From DATDRS01 sp035291605 (GTDB lineage Bacteria > Chloroflexota > Anaerolineae > Anaerolineales > UBA6663): DNA of 10,882 bases. The translations under genes were made by a program, and so were the position numbers. The notes under the pieces are model-generated. The model was not told the DNA's origin and made no database searches. It saw only the letters and a list, made by a program, of their open reading frames with translations. Below are positions 1 to 6,772 of this stretch, in pieces; position 1 is the stretch's first letter; each line of letters opens with the position of its first letter. The stretch is from contig DATDRS010000447.1 of the NCBI GenBank assembly GCA_035291605.1, positions 1 to 10,882 of the forward strand, given 5' to 3'.

Positions 1-330
1 GAGGACGATGGCGTCGAGGCCGAATTCGGAGAGAAACTGGCGGCACGAGCCGCAGGGCATTCCCCCGTTCTCGGTGACGACGGCCATGGCCACGAACTCG
101 CGCTCGCCTTCGGAGACGGCTTTGACGGCGGCGACGCGCTCGGCGCAGATGGTGTCGGGGTAGGCGGCGTTCTCGACGTTTGTGCCGTCGTAGACCTTGC
201 CGGACGAGGTGAGCAGCGCCGCGCCGACGGCGTAGCGGGAATAGGGGGAGTACGACCACTGGCGCGCGTCAATCGCGCGAGCGGCGAGCGCCTGCGCCTG
301 CTCTTCGGTGAGCTGAACCGGGTCAGTCAT
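1..330 (-). CDS. cdd: Cytidine deaminase, 3' end cut off by the window edge
   Basis: This gene encodes a zinc-dependent cytidine deaminase, which converts cytidine and deoxycytidine to uridine and deoxyuridine in cytosolic pyrimidine salvage. The 110 visible residues contain the substrate-binding segment around N51-E53, the catalytic TICAER motif (zinc ligand C62, proton-shuttling E64) and the PCGSC motif (zinc ligands C93 and C96). Homotetrameric Cdd proteins are usually about 130 residues, so roughly the last 20 are missing beyond position 1. The ATG at 328-330 is preceded by AAGGAG at 341-346 with a 10-nt spacer. The start overlaps the last 8 nt of the upstream CNNM/CBS gene, which suggests translational coupling. 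Nothing about the visible part looks degraded. Identification is based on conserved motifs and is secure. Confidence 0.96.
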   Translation of the reverse strand, partial: MTDPVQLTEEQAQALAARAIDARQWSYSPYSRYAVGAALLTSSGKVYDGTNVENAAYPDTICAERVAAVKAVSEGEREFVAMAVVTENGGMPCGSCRQFLSEFGLDAIVL

Positions 331-1687
331 GCGGCGGGTTCTCCTTGGGCGCGGGGGCGGAGTCCCCATCCGCCCCCTGGCGCGCCGGGTCGTCGTGCTC
401 CGGCGGGAGGCGGCGGGCGCGCACTTTGCGGATGCGGCGGCCCGTCACGCTGAGCACCTCGAACTGCACTTCCCCCGCCAGCACTTTCTCGCCGGGCGCG
501 GGCACGTGGCCGAGCTGGCCGTAGATGAAGCCGCCCAGCGAATCGCTGTCGGCGCTCGGCAGTTCCAGGCGGCATAGTTCGTTCACCTCGCCAATATTGA
601 TGCGCGCGTCGAAGACGTACTCGTCGTCGGTCACGCGCTCGAAGAGCGACTCCTCATTGACGTCGTACTCGTCGCGGATTTCGCCCACGATCTCCTCGAC
701 GATGTCCTCGAGCGTGACCAGCCCGGCCGTCCCGCCGTACTCGTCCACCACAATCGCCATGTGGATGCGCTGCTGCTGCAGTTCGGCCAGCAGGTCATCC
801 ACCTTCTTGGTCTCAGGGACGAAGTAAGCCGGGCGCAGCAGGCCGCGCAGCGGCGTGGTCTGCCCGCCGCTCTGCCACACGCGCAGCAAGTCCTTCGCAT
901 AGAGCAGGCCCACCACGTTGTCAATGCTCCCCTGATACACGGGGATGCGGCTGTGCCCCACGGAGATGACCGCGTTCACGGCTTCGGGCACGGGCGTCCC
1001 CATGTCGAGCGCGAGCACGTCCATGCGCGGGATCATGATCTCGCGGACGAGGGTTTCGCCGATGTCGAAGATCGAGTAGATCATCTCCTTCTCCCCTTCC
1101 TCGATGGCCCCGCCCTCCTCGCCCGCGTCCACGAGGGTTTTGATCTCTTCCTCGGTGACCAGCGGGACGCGCTGGCCCGCGAGAGGAGCGGCGACCCGCG
1201 CGGAGAGCCAGATCGTCAGGCGGACGAGCGGCCCAAGGAGCCACTCCAGCCCCGCGACGAACGGCGCGAATAACAGCGCGACCTGCTCCGGCGCGCGCAG
1301 CACCCACGCTTCGGGCAGGAGCTCGCCCACACTCACGACCAGCAGCGCCGCGAGCAGGATGATGACGAGGAACGCGACCGACTCGGCCTGCGCCGCGAGG
1401 CCCGGCCACTGCCGGATGATTCCGGCTAGGCCCGGCTCAAAGAGAAACGCCGTGAGGCCCGCCACGCAGAAACGGCACACGGCCTGCGCCAGGCGCAGCG
1501 TCGCGATGAGGGGGGTCGTGTCTTCGGCCACGCGCACGGCGAGGTCCGCGCCGCTCACCCCTTCCTCCCGCATCTGGCGCAGGCGGGGCCGCGAGGCGTT
1601 CACAAACGCCGACCGCGCCGCGGCCAGAACGCCGTTGAGGCCCAGCAGCAGCGCGAGGACGGCGAGGGGGTAAAAAATATCAGGCAT
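323..1687 (-). CDS. CNNM/CBS/CorC_HlyC membrane protein (hemolysin family, putative cation transporter)
   Basis: The 454-residue protein has the full three-part architecture of the CNNM/CorC/TlyC family. An N-terminal CNNM transmembrane domain (about 1-175) has hydrophobic segments near 5-24, 62-85, 103-123 and 135-160. Two CBS domains follow (about 214-272 and 283-342, including REIMIPRMDV and AIVVDEYGGTAGLVTLEDIVEEIVG) and then a CorC_HlyC domain (about 348-428). Family members are inner-membrane proteins linked to Mg2+/Co2+ efflux; the hemolysin label is historical. The extreme C-terminus (430-454) is Pro/Asp-rich and probably disordered. An in-frame TGA sits directly before the ATG, so this is the first possible ATG, yet no Shine-Dalgarno is visible. 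It follows glmU by 53 nt and overlaps cdd by 8 nt, so it is probably cotranscribed with both. Transported ion and direction cannot be read from sequence. Confidence 0.94.
   Translation of the reverse strand: MPDIFYPLAVLALLLGLNGVLAAARSAFVNASRPRLRQMREEGVSGADLAVRVAEDTTPLIATLRLAQAVCRFCVAGLTAFLFEPGLAGIIRQWPGLAAQAESVAFLVIILLAALLVVSVGELLPEAWVLRAPEQVALLFAPFVAGLEWLLGPLVRLTIWLSARVAAPLAGQRVPLVTEEEIKTLVDAGEEGGAIEEGEKEMIYSIFDIGETLVREIMIPRMDVLALDMGTPVPEAVNAVISVGHSRIPVYQGSIDNVVGLLYAKDLLRVWQSGGQTTPLRGLLRPAYFVPETKKVDDLLAELQQQRIHMAIVVDEYGGTAGLVTLEDIVEEIVGEIRDEYDVNEESLFERVTDDEYVFDARINIGEVNELCRLELPSADSDSLGGFIYGQLGHVPAPGEKVLAGEVQFEVLSVTGRRIRKVRARRLPPEHDDPARQGADGDSAPAPKENPPHD
341..346 (-). promoter_or_regulatory. 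Ribosome binding site of cdd
   Basis: AAGGAG on the minus strand lies 10 nt before the cdd ATG and inside the 3' coding end of the CNNM/CBS gene. It supports the ATG at 328-330, although this start overlaps the preceding gene. Confidence 0.8.
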
Positions 1688-1712
1688 TCAATAAAGAAGC
1701 GGCAGGCGGCGG

Positions 1713-1744
1713 GTGACGTGACAAAGCCTCCCGTCACACGTCAC
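1713..1744 (-). other. Hairpin spanning the glmU stop codon
   Basis: GTGACGTG at 1713-1720 and its exact complement CACGTCAC at 1737-1744 form an inverted repeat. The RNA can alternatively pair 6 + 4 bp with a 2-nt bulge (arms 1713-1718/1739-1744 and 1719-1722/1733-1736) around a 10-nt loop. The glmU TGA (1741-1743) lies inside the stem. No clear U-run follows, so a classical intrinsic terminator is unlikely. A role in 3' processing, or in tuning expression of the downstream CNNM gene, is possible but inferred. Confidence 0.5.
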
Positions 1745-3084
1745 TTGAGTTTGCGAATCACGCGCGCCGGCACGCCGACGGCCAGCGAATGGTCCGGCAC
1801 ATTTTTCGTCACCACCGCGCCGGCGCCCGTGCGCGCGCTGTGGCCCAGCGTCACCGGGGCCACCAGCATCGTGTCGCTCCCGATGAAAGCGTCGTCGCCG
1901 ATCACCGTGCGGCTCTTCTTCACGCCGTCGAAGTTGCAGGTGATTGTCCCCGCGCCGATGTTCACGTTCGCGCCGATGGTCGCGTCGCCGATGTAGCTGA
2001 AGTGTCCCACCTTCGCGCCGGGGCCGAGCGTGGCGTTCTTCACCTCGCCAAAATTCCCCATGTGCACTCCGCGCTCCAGGCGCGCGCCCTTGCGGAGATG
2101 CGCGAACGGCCCCAGATGCACCTCGTCGGCGAGGAAGGCGCCTTCGAGCACCGAGCATTCAATATGGCAGTCGTTCCCGATGGTCGTGTCGCGGATGATG
2201 GTATTCGGGCCGATCACGCAGTTTTCGCCGATCACGCTCCCCTTTTGAATATGCGTGTTAGGCCACACCACGGTGTCTCGCCCGAGCTGGGCGGTGGGTT
2301 CGATGTAGGTCGTAGCCGGATCAATGAGCGTGACCCCGGCCTCCATCCATTTCTCGTTGAGGCGCTGGCGCAGAGCGGCCTCGGCCTGCGCGAGTTGGGC
2401 GCGCGTGTTGATCCCGAGCGTTTCGGCCTCGTCGTCAGTCGTGACGGCGGCGACACGCCCGCCCTCGGCGACGGCCAGCGCGACGACGTCGGTGAGATAG
2501 TATTCGCCTTTAGGCGAGAGCGGCAGGCGCGGCAGCGCCCCCCACAACCAGTCGGCCCGGAAGCAGTAGAAGCCGACGTTGAGCTCGGTGATGCGCCGTT
2601 GCTCCGGCGTGGCCTGCGCCACCTCCACGATGCCGGTCACATCCCCGCGGGCGTCGCGCACCACGCGGCCAAAATCGCTGGGGCGCGGCGAGACAAACGT
2701 GAGCATCGTCAGCGGGCCGGGGTTGTGCTTCTGCGTTTCCACAAGCGCCCGCAGCGTCTCGCCCATGAGCAGCGGCATATCGGCGTACATGACCAGCACG
2801 AGATCGCTCTCGCCTCTGAGCAGCGGTTCGGCCTGCCGGACGGCGTGTCCCGTGCCGAGCGGCTCGGCCTGCGTGACGTATACCACCCGGTCGCCGAGCG
2901 CCGCGCGGACGGCCTCGGCCCCGTGGCCCACCACCAGCGCCGGGGGCTGCTCCGTCACCGCGCGCGCTGCGGCCAGAACATATTCGGCAAGGAGTTGGCC
3001 GCCGAGGCGGTGCAGAATCTTCGGGGTCGAGGACTTCAGGCGGGTTCCCTGCCCCGCCGCGAGAATCACGACGGCAAGCGACAT
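1741..3084 (-). CDS. glmU: Bifunctional UDP-GlcNAc pyrophosphorylase / glucosamine-1-phosphate N-acetyltransferase
   Basis: GlmU acetylates glucosamine-1-phosphate and then uridylylates GlcNAc-1-phosphate, giving the UDP-GlcNAc needed for peptidoglycan and other glycans in the cytosol. The uridyltransferase half (about 1-228) carries the nucleotide loop LAAGQGTRLKS at 9-18, PLGTGHA at 75-81, the Mg2+-binding aspartate D102, GEYYLTD at 193-199 and the second metal ligand N226. A linker helix follows. A left-handed beta-helix of hexapeptide repeats runs from about 250 to 440 and holds GHFSYIGD, whose H361 matches the catalytic base His363 of E. coli. NIGAGTITCNFDG at 375-387 is also typical. 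The length (447 aa) is near the usual 450-460. In the metal-binding segment the usual GD is AD (A101-D102), a minor change that keeps the aspartate. GAGGAG nine nt upstream supports the ATG start. Confidence 0.97.
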   Translation of the reverse strand: MSLAVVILAAGQGTRLKSSTPKILHRLGGQLLAEYVLAAARAVTEQPPALVVGHGAEAVRAALGDRVVYVTQAEPLGTGHAVRQAEPLLRGESDLVLVMYADMPLLMGETLRALVETQKHNPGPLTMLTFVSPRPSDFGRVVRDARGDVTGIVEVAQATPEQRRITELNVGFYCFRADWLWGALPRLPLSPKGEYYLTDVVALAVAEGGRVAAVTTDDEAETLGINTRAQLAQAEAALRQRLNEKWMEAGVTLIDPATTYIEPTAQLGRDTVVWPNTHIQKGSVIGENCVIGPNTIIRDTTIGNDCHIECSVLEGAFLADEVHLGPFAHLRKGARLERGVHMGNFGEVKNATLGPGAKVGHFSYIGDATIGANVNIGAGTITCNFDGVKKSRTVIGDDAFIGSDTMLVAPVTLGHSARTGAGAVVTKNVPDHSLAVGVPARVIRKLK

Positions 3085-3093
3085 CTATCTTAT

Positions 3094-3099
3094 CTCCTC
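3094..3099 (-). promoter_or_regulatory. Ribosome binding site of glmU
   Basis: GAGGAG on the minus strand lies 9 nt from the glmU ATG (3082-3084). It is one of the strongest Shine-Dalgarno matches in the window and fixes the start. Confidence 0.85.
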
Positions 3100-3134
3100 A
3101 ATCATGGAATGGGTGTTCTCCCCGCCTAGGATGA

Positions 3135-3140
3135 ATTGTA
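3135..3140 (-). promoter_or_regulatory. Possible -10 element for glmU
   Basis: TACAAT (minus strand) lies about 50 nt upstream of the glmU ATG. No convincing -35 hexamer sits at 16-18 bp. If used, it gives a leader of roughly 40-45 nt containing the GAGGAG site. The alternative is read-through from the upstream tRNA promoter. This is a weak call. Confidence 0.3.
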
Positions 3141-3219
3141 AGGCGCAAGAAGACCAGCGCGTGGTCAGGCAAGACCAATGGGGAGGCTCGTCTTGAGCGG
3201 AAGCCATCGAGGGGAGGTT

Positions 3220-3258
3220 GCGCCGCCGTGCGCAGCGGTGAGTGAGGCCCGGCGGCGC
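3220..3258 (-). terminator. GC-rich hairpin downstream of tRNA-Gln, possible terminator without U-tract
   Basis: GCGCCGCCG at 3220-3228 is perfectly complementary to CGGCGGCGC at 3250-3258, giving a 9-bp all-G/C stem with a 21-nt loop. It begins 11 nt past the tRNA 3' end, on the way to glmU. No U-run follows in the minus direction (next bases CAACCTCC), so it is not a textbook intrinsic terminator. It could assist 3'-end formation of the tRNA precursor. Confidence 0.4.
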
Positions 3259-3268
3259 GGCCAGCAGG

Positions 3269-3340
3269 CTGAGGCGCCTGGACTCGAACCAGGATTCACG
3301 GATCCAAAGTCCGGTGTGCTGCCAATTGCACCACGCCTCA
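3269..3340 (-). tRNA. trnQ: tRNA-Gln (anticodon UUG)
   Basis: The minus strand folds into a complete cloverleaf. The acceptor stem is TGAGGCG/CGCCTCA, with the U1-A72 pair characteristic of tRNA-Gln. The D stem is GTGC/GCAC with an 8-nt loop containing GG. The anticodon loop CTTTGGA holds anticodon TTG at 3305-3307 and reads CAA (and CAG by wobble). The variable loop has 4 nt, and the T arm is CCTGG-TTCGAGT-CCAGG. The discriminator base is G73, as expected for Gln. The 3' CCA is not encoded (genome reads CCT after G73), so it must be added by nucleotidyltransferase. The outermost anticodon-stem pair is a C-U mismatch. The gene starts 31 bp past the response regulator stop and has its own extended -10 element. 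Confidence 0.95.
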
Positions 3341-3352
3341 GCGCGTAGAGCG

Positions 3353-3361
3353 ATTATATCA
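3353..3361 (-). promoter_or_regulatory. Extended -10 promoter of tRNA-Gln
   Basis: The minus strand reads TGATATAAT: a perfect TATAAT (3353-3358) preceded by TG one base away, the extended -10 arrangement. It ends 12 nt before the first tRNA base, giving a short 5' leader for RNase P to remove. There is no good -35 hexamer at 17 bp, which an extended -10 can tolerate. The surrounding 14 bp are nearly identical to the element upstream of the response regulator. Confidence 0.75.
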
Positions 3362-3371
3362 CAAGCGCCGT

Positions 3372-4634
3372 CTATTTCTTGGGAATCAGCCCCAACCGCT
3401 GGGCTTCTTCAAAGGACATCGCGCCCGGCGGGGCCGGTTTGGCTTCTTCTTCCACCGCCGCATCCCAGAACGAGTCGGCGTCCGTGCTGGAGGCCTTCGC
3501 TTTGTTGAGGGCCGCGTCGAGCGCCTTCAGCTCCTCGTCGGCCGGGGGCCTGGCGGGCGGCGGGGCCGCCTCGGGCGCAGCCGACTCGGTCACGGCCGCA
3601 TCCCAAAACGAAGCGGCGTCCTGGGCCGCGCTCTTTTTCGCCAGGGCATCTTCCAGCGCCTTGAACTGGGTCTCGCTGAGAGGTTTCAGGGGAGGCGGCG
3701 CGGGCCGCTCTTCCATGACGGGCGGTTTGGCGGAGGGCGTAGGCGGCGGGGCAGCCTTCGGGACGGGCGCAGGGACGGGCGCAGCGGCGACGATGGCCGA
3801 GGGGGCCGTCGGCGAGCCGCCCAGCGTCGCGAGCGAGTTCAGCAGGTCGTCAGCGCACTGGCGGCCATAACGCATCACCGGGCCCATCTGCCCGGCGCCG
3901 CGGTCGCCGTCGAAGACAATCACCAGAGCGAAGTATTGCCCCACATTCGCGGCGTAAATATCGAAATCGTCGCCGTCGAAGAAGTGCACGTTGCTGGGGA
4001 TGAACCCGCCGATGAACTGGCTCAGCTTCATCGCCGAGTCGAAGGCGGTCATCAGATACTTGAAGGCCTCCTTCGTATCCAGGCGGGGCACATCGCCCGC
4101 GCTCATGGCGACCTTCCCCTCGCGGTTCACGAGGAACACCGCGTTGGCCCCCAGGTCACGCCGGAGGGTGGAGAGACGCTCGCCAAGGCCCTGCTGGTCT
4201 CCGGCTAATTGAACGGAGGCGGAGGCAGCGCCGGAGGCCTCCGCCGGGACCGGCTCGGGCGGCTTCTCGCCCAGGGCGCGCTGCACGGCGAGGAGGAAGT
4301 CGTCCAGTTTGATCGGTTTGGTGAGGTAGGCGTTCACCGCCAGGCGTTCCGCCTCGGCCCGCGTCTGGGCGCTGGGATGCCCGGTGATGATGATGGCCTG
4401 GGCCTTGGAGTCCATGCGACGCAGGCGCTTGACGACGTCCAGCCCGCTCATGCCCGGCAGGCGCACGTCGGTGATGAGCAGATCAACGCCGCCGCGCCCG
4501 ATTTCCAGGATGGCTTCCTCGCCGGACGGCACATCCACGATGATATAGCCGCGCCCGAGCGTATCGAGGGCTGAGCGCATCATGCGCGTGACGTCGCGCT
4601 GGTCGTCAACGAGCAGGATGTGTTTCGAGGCCAT
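3372..4634 (-). CDS. Response regulator: REC + Roadblock/LC7-like domain + Pro-rich tail with duplicated motif
   Basis: This 420-residue protein begins with a complete receiver domain (about 4-122): acidic pair D10/D11, phosphoacceptor D56 in LLITDVRLPG, T84 and K106 in LTKPI. The second domain (about 151-270, e.g. LSTLRRDLGANAVFLVNREGKV) resembles the Roadblock/LC7 fold, which in prokaryotes often partners small GTPases; this call is by pattern and less certain. A Pro/Ala-rich linker (about 271-320) leads to a tail with two related segments, 325-348 and 370-394, each of the form KAL-(D/E)-x-AL...SFWDAAV, and a final SFEEAQRLGLIPKK. There is no DNA-binding output domain, so it likely signals through protein-protein contacts. 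The ATG has no well-spaced Shine-Dalgarno and lies about 10 nt after a -10 element, so the mRNA may be almost leaderless. No cognate histidine kinase is in the window. Confidence 0.88.
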   Translation of the reverse strand: MASKHILLVDDQRDVTRMMRSALDTLGRGYIIVDVPSGEEAILEIGRGGVDLLITDVRLPGMSGLDVVKRLRRMDSKAQAIIITGHPSAQTRAEAERLAVNAYLTKPIKLDDFLLAVQRALGEKPPEPVPAEASGAASASVQLAGDQQGLGERLSTLRRDLGANAVFLVNREGKVAMSAGDVPRLDTKEAFKYLMTAFDSAMKLSQFIGGFIPSNVHFFDGDDFDIYAANVGQYFALVIVFDGDRGAGQMGPVMRYGRQCADDLLNSLATLGGSPTAPSAIVAAAPVPAPVPKAAPPPTPSAKPPVMEERPAPPPLKPLSETQFKALEDALAKKSAAQDAASFWDAAVTESAAPEAAPPPARPPADEELKALDAALNKAKASSTDADSFWDAAVEEEAKPAPPGAMSFEEAQRLGLIPKK

Positions 4635-4643
4635 ACCTTCAGG

Positions 4644-4652
4644 ATTGTATCA
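4644..4652 (-). promoter_or_regulatory. Extended -10 promoter of the response regulator gene
   Basis: The minus strand reads TGATACAAT, an extended -10 element whose hexamer TACAAT is at 4644-4649. It ends 9 nt before the response regulator ATG, so transcription would begin within a few bases of the start codon. The TG dinucleotide is part of the TGA stop codon of the upstream CPBP gene. No good -35 hexamer is present. The 14-bp context matches that of the tRNA-Gln promoter at 13 positions. Confidence 0.6.
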
Positions 4653-5552
4653 CAAGGAGGGATAGAAATAAAATATTCCACACAGCGCCAGCAGCACCAG
4701 CGTCACCACCAATCCGCCTTCCGGCCCGAACTCGCCGCCCGTCCAGAGCGCGGGGCCGGCGACGGTAGTCGTCGCGAGAGTCTGAAAATCCAGCCCGCTG
4801 ACCGGAAAGCCGAACAGCGGTCCCTGCGCGTAGTTCCACATGAAGTGGCCGGCCATCGGGAGCCACAGGCGCCGCGTCACCCGGTACATCAGGCCGAAGG
4901 CCACGCCCGCCAGGGCGATGTTCAGAAAGGCCAGGACGCCGAAGTCGGGATTCAGGAAGTGGGCCAGGCCAAAGGACAACGAGGAAACCACGAGGCCCAG
5001 CCCCCAGCCGCGCCAGGCCATGAGGGTTTGCAGCACATAGCCTCGAAAGATGATCTCTTCCGCCGCAGCCGCGGGGAGCAGAGCCAGGGCCATGAGGACG
5101 AGCACGCCCCAGGCTCCCACCGCCTCGGTCGTCATCCGTATGCTGGCCCAGCCCAGCGTCAGATAGGCCCCAAGCACCGCGACCATCGCGGCCAGGCCAA
5201 GCAAGAGGCCCCACATCACCTCCCTGCCGAACGCGCCGCGCGCGAAGCCGAGATCACGCAGGGGCGCTTTGTCCAGCCAGGCGCGGAAGGCCCAGGTGAT
5301 GCCCAGCGCCCAAATCAGCCCCGCGAAGGCCAGCAGGGCCAACAACGGCGGGGGGATATTCCCGGCGGCCAGGTCTTGACTCAGGCGGGCCGGGTCGCCG
5401 CCGGTCAGCGCCAGGCCCAGGGCCGCCGTGAGCGCGTAGATCACGCCGACCGCAACCTGCGCCAGAAACGAGCCAAAGAAACCGAGGGCCAGATAGAGCG
5501 CGACGCGCCAGGCCGGATGGAGTTTGCCGTCGAGGAGGAAGAGGCGGCGCAT
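4650..5552 (-). CDS. CPBP family intramembrane glutamic endopeptidase
   Basis: This 300-residue polytopic membrane protein belongs to the CPBP (CAAX protease and bacteriocin-processing, Rce1-like) family. Its three signature motifs are in order: AEEIIFRGY with catalytic E165/E166 and R170, FGLAHFLN with H198, and AGHFMWNYA with H236 and N240. Hydrophobic segments lie near 18-47, 68-88, 112-136, 146-163, 184-199, 205-222 and 280-297. Family members cleave substrates within the bilayer; bacterial ones are tied to processing or resistance to secreted peptides, and many have no known substrate. No peptide or bacteriocin gene is visible nearby. The ATG has no recognisable Shine-Dalgarno, and the gene starts only 6 nt after a hairpin (5559-5613). 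Its stop codon is embedded in the response regulator promoter. The family call is secure; the role is unknown. Confidence 0.92.
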   Translation of the reverse strand: MRRLFLLDGKLHPAWRVALYLALGFFGSFLAQVAVGVIYALTAALGLALTGGDPARLSQDLAAGNIPPPLLALLAFAGLIWALGITWAFRAWLDKAPLRDLGFARGAFGREVMWGLLLGLAAMVAVLGAYLTLGWASIRMTTEAVGAWGVLVLMALALLPAAAAEEIIFRGYVLQTLMAWRGWGLGLVVSSLSFGLAHFLNPDFGVLAFLNIALAGVAFGLMYRVTRRLWLPMAGHFMWNYAQGPLFGFPVSGLDFQTLATTTVAGPALWTGGEFGPEGGLVVTLVLLALCGIFYFYPSL

Positions 5553-5558
5553 AAAGAA

Positions 5559-5613
5559 GTAGGGGCGTTCACCTGTGCCTGCGGCCCCAGCGCAGGCAAT
5601 TGAACGCCCCTAC
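5559..5613. repeat. Nested REP-like palindrome next to the CPBP gene start
   Basis: GTAGGGGCGTTCA at 5559-5571 is the exact reverse complement of 5601-5613 (13 bp). Inside it, TGCCTGCG at 5576-5583 pairs with CGCAGGCA at 5591-5598 (8 bp, 7-nt loop). The result is a long two-part hairpin immediately upstream of the CPBP ATG. It could stop transcription from the DppF-like gene or act on initiation of the CPBP gene. The form resembles bacterial intergenic REP palindromes. Confidence 0.8.
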
Positions 5614-5637
5614 GGGGATCATTCCACGCGCCGTAGG

Positions 5638-5679
5638 GGCGCACCCACGTGTGCGCCCGAGACGATTATTCCACGCGCC
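5638..5679. repeat. Intergenic palindromic repeat, copy A (42 bp)
   Basis: These 42 bases are identical to copy B at 5711-5752. The first part is a hairpin, GGGCGCAC (5637-5644) against GTGCGCCC (5651-5658) with loop CCACGT. The second part ends in ATTCCACGCGCC (5668-5679), which equals the end of the DppF-like coding sequence. A further copy of these 12 bases lies at 5621-5632. Confidence 0.85.
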
Positions 5680-5684
5680 TGGGA

Positions 5685-5701
5685 GCGAGCTGGCAGCTCG
5701 C
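5685..5701. repeat. Small hairpin between the two 42-bp repeat copies
   Basis: GCGAGCT (5685-5691) and AGCTCGC (5695-5701) form a perfect 7-bp inverted repeat with a GGC loop. It lies in the 31-bp spacer between copies A and B, where copy A has only about 5 bases in the corresponding position. This suggests insertion of one palindrome into or beside another. Confidence 0.65.
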
Positions 5702-5710
5702 GCTACGCTA

Positions 5711-5738
5711 GGCGCACCCACGTGTGCGCCCGAGACGA

Positions 5739-5752
<14 letters not shown>
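5711..5752. repeat. Intergenic palindromic repeat, copy B, overlapping the end of the DppF-like gene
   Basis: This is identical to copy A over 42 bp. Its hairpin is GGCGCAC (5711-5717) with GTGCGCC (5724-5730). Its right end includes the TAA stop (5739-5741) and the last codons of the DppF-like gene, which encode the ordinary family ending CWRVE. The coding part is therefore probably the source and the other copies derivatives. Confidence 0.85.
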
Positions 5753-6755
<1,003 letters not shown>

Positions 6756-6762
6756 CCGGTTC

Positions 6763-6768
6763 TCCTCG
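6763..6768 (-). promoter_or_regulatory. Ribosome binding site deciding the DppF-like start
   Basis: GAGGAG on the minus strand has a 6-nt spacer to the ATG at 6753-6755, whereas the overlapping ATG at 6774-6776 has no comparable site. It favours the 338-residue product. Confidence 0.75.
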
Positions 6769-6772
6769 AATG

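Noticed and set aside
323..1687. A true haemolysin or toxin
   Set aside because: The hemolysin name is historical; the CNNM, CBS and CorC_HlyC domain order indicates a membrane cation transport or regulation protein.
1789..3129. A long plus-strand open frame (446 codons) opposite glmU
   Set aside because: It is antisense to a clear glmU, has a His/Arg/Ala-rich composition typical of a GC-rich shadow frame, and shows no domain.
4620..5603. A plus-strand open frame (327 codons) opposite the CPBP gene
   Set aside because: Its composition is dominated by Gln, Arg, Gly and His, it has no recognisable motif, and the opposite strand has all catalytic motifs of a CPBP protease.
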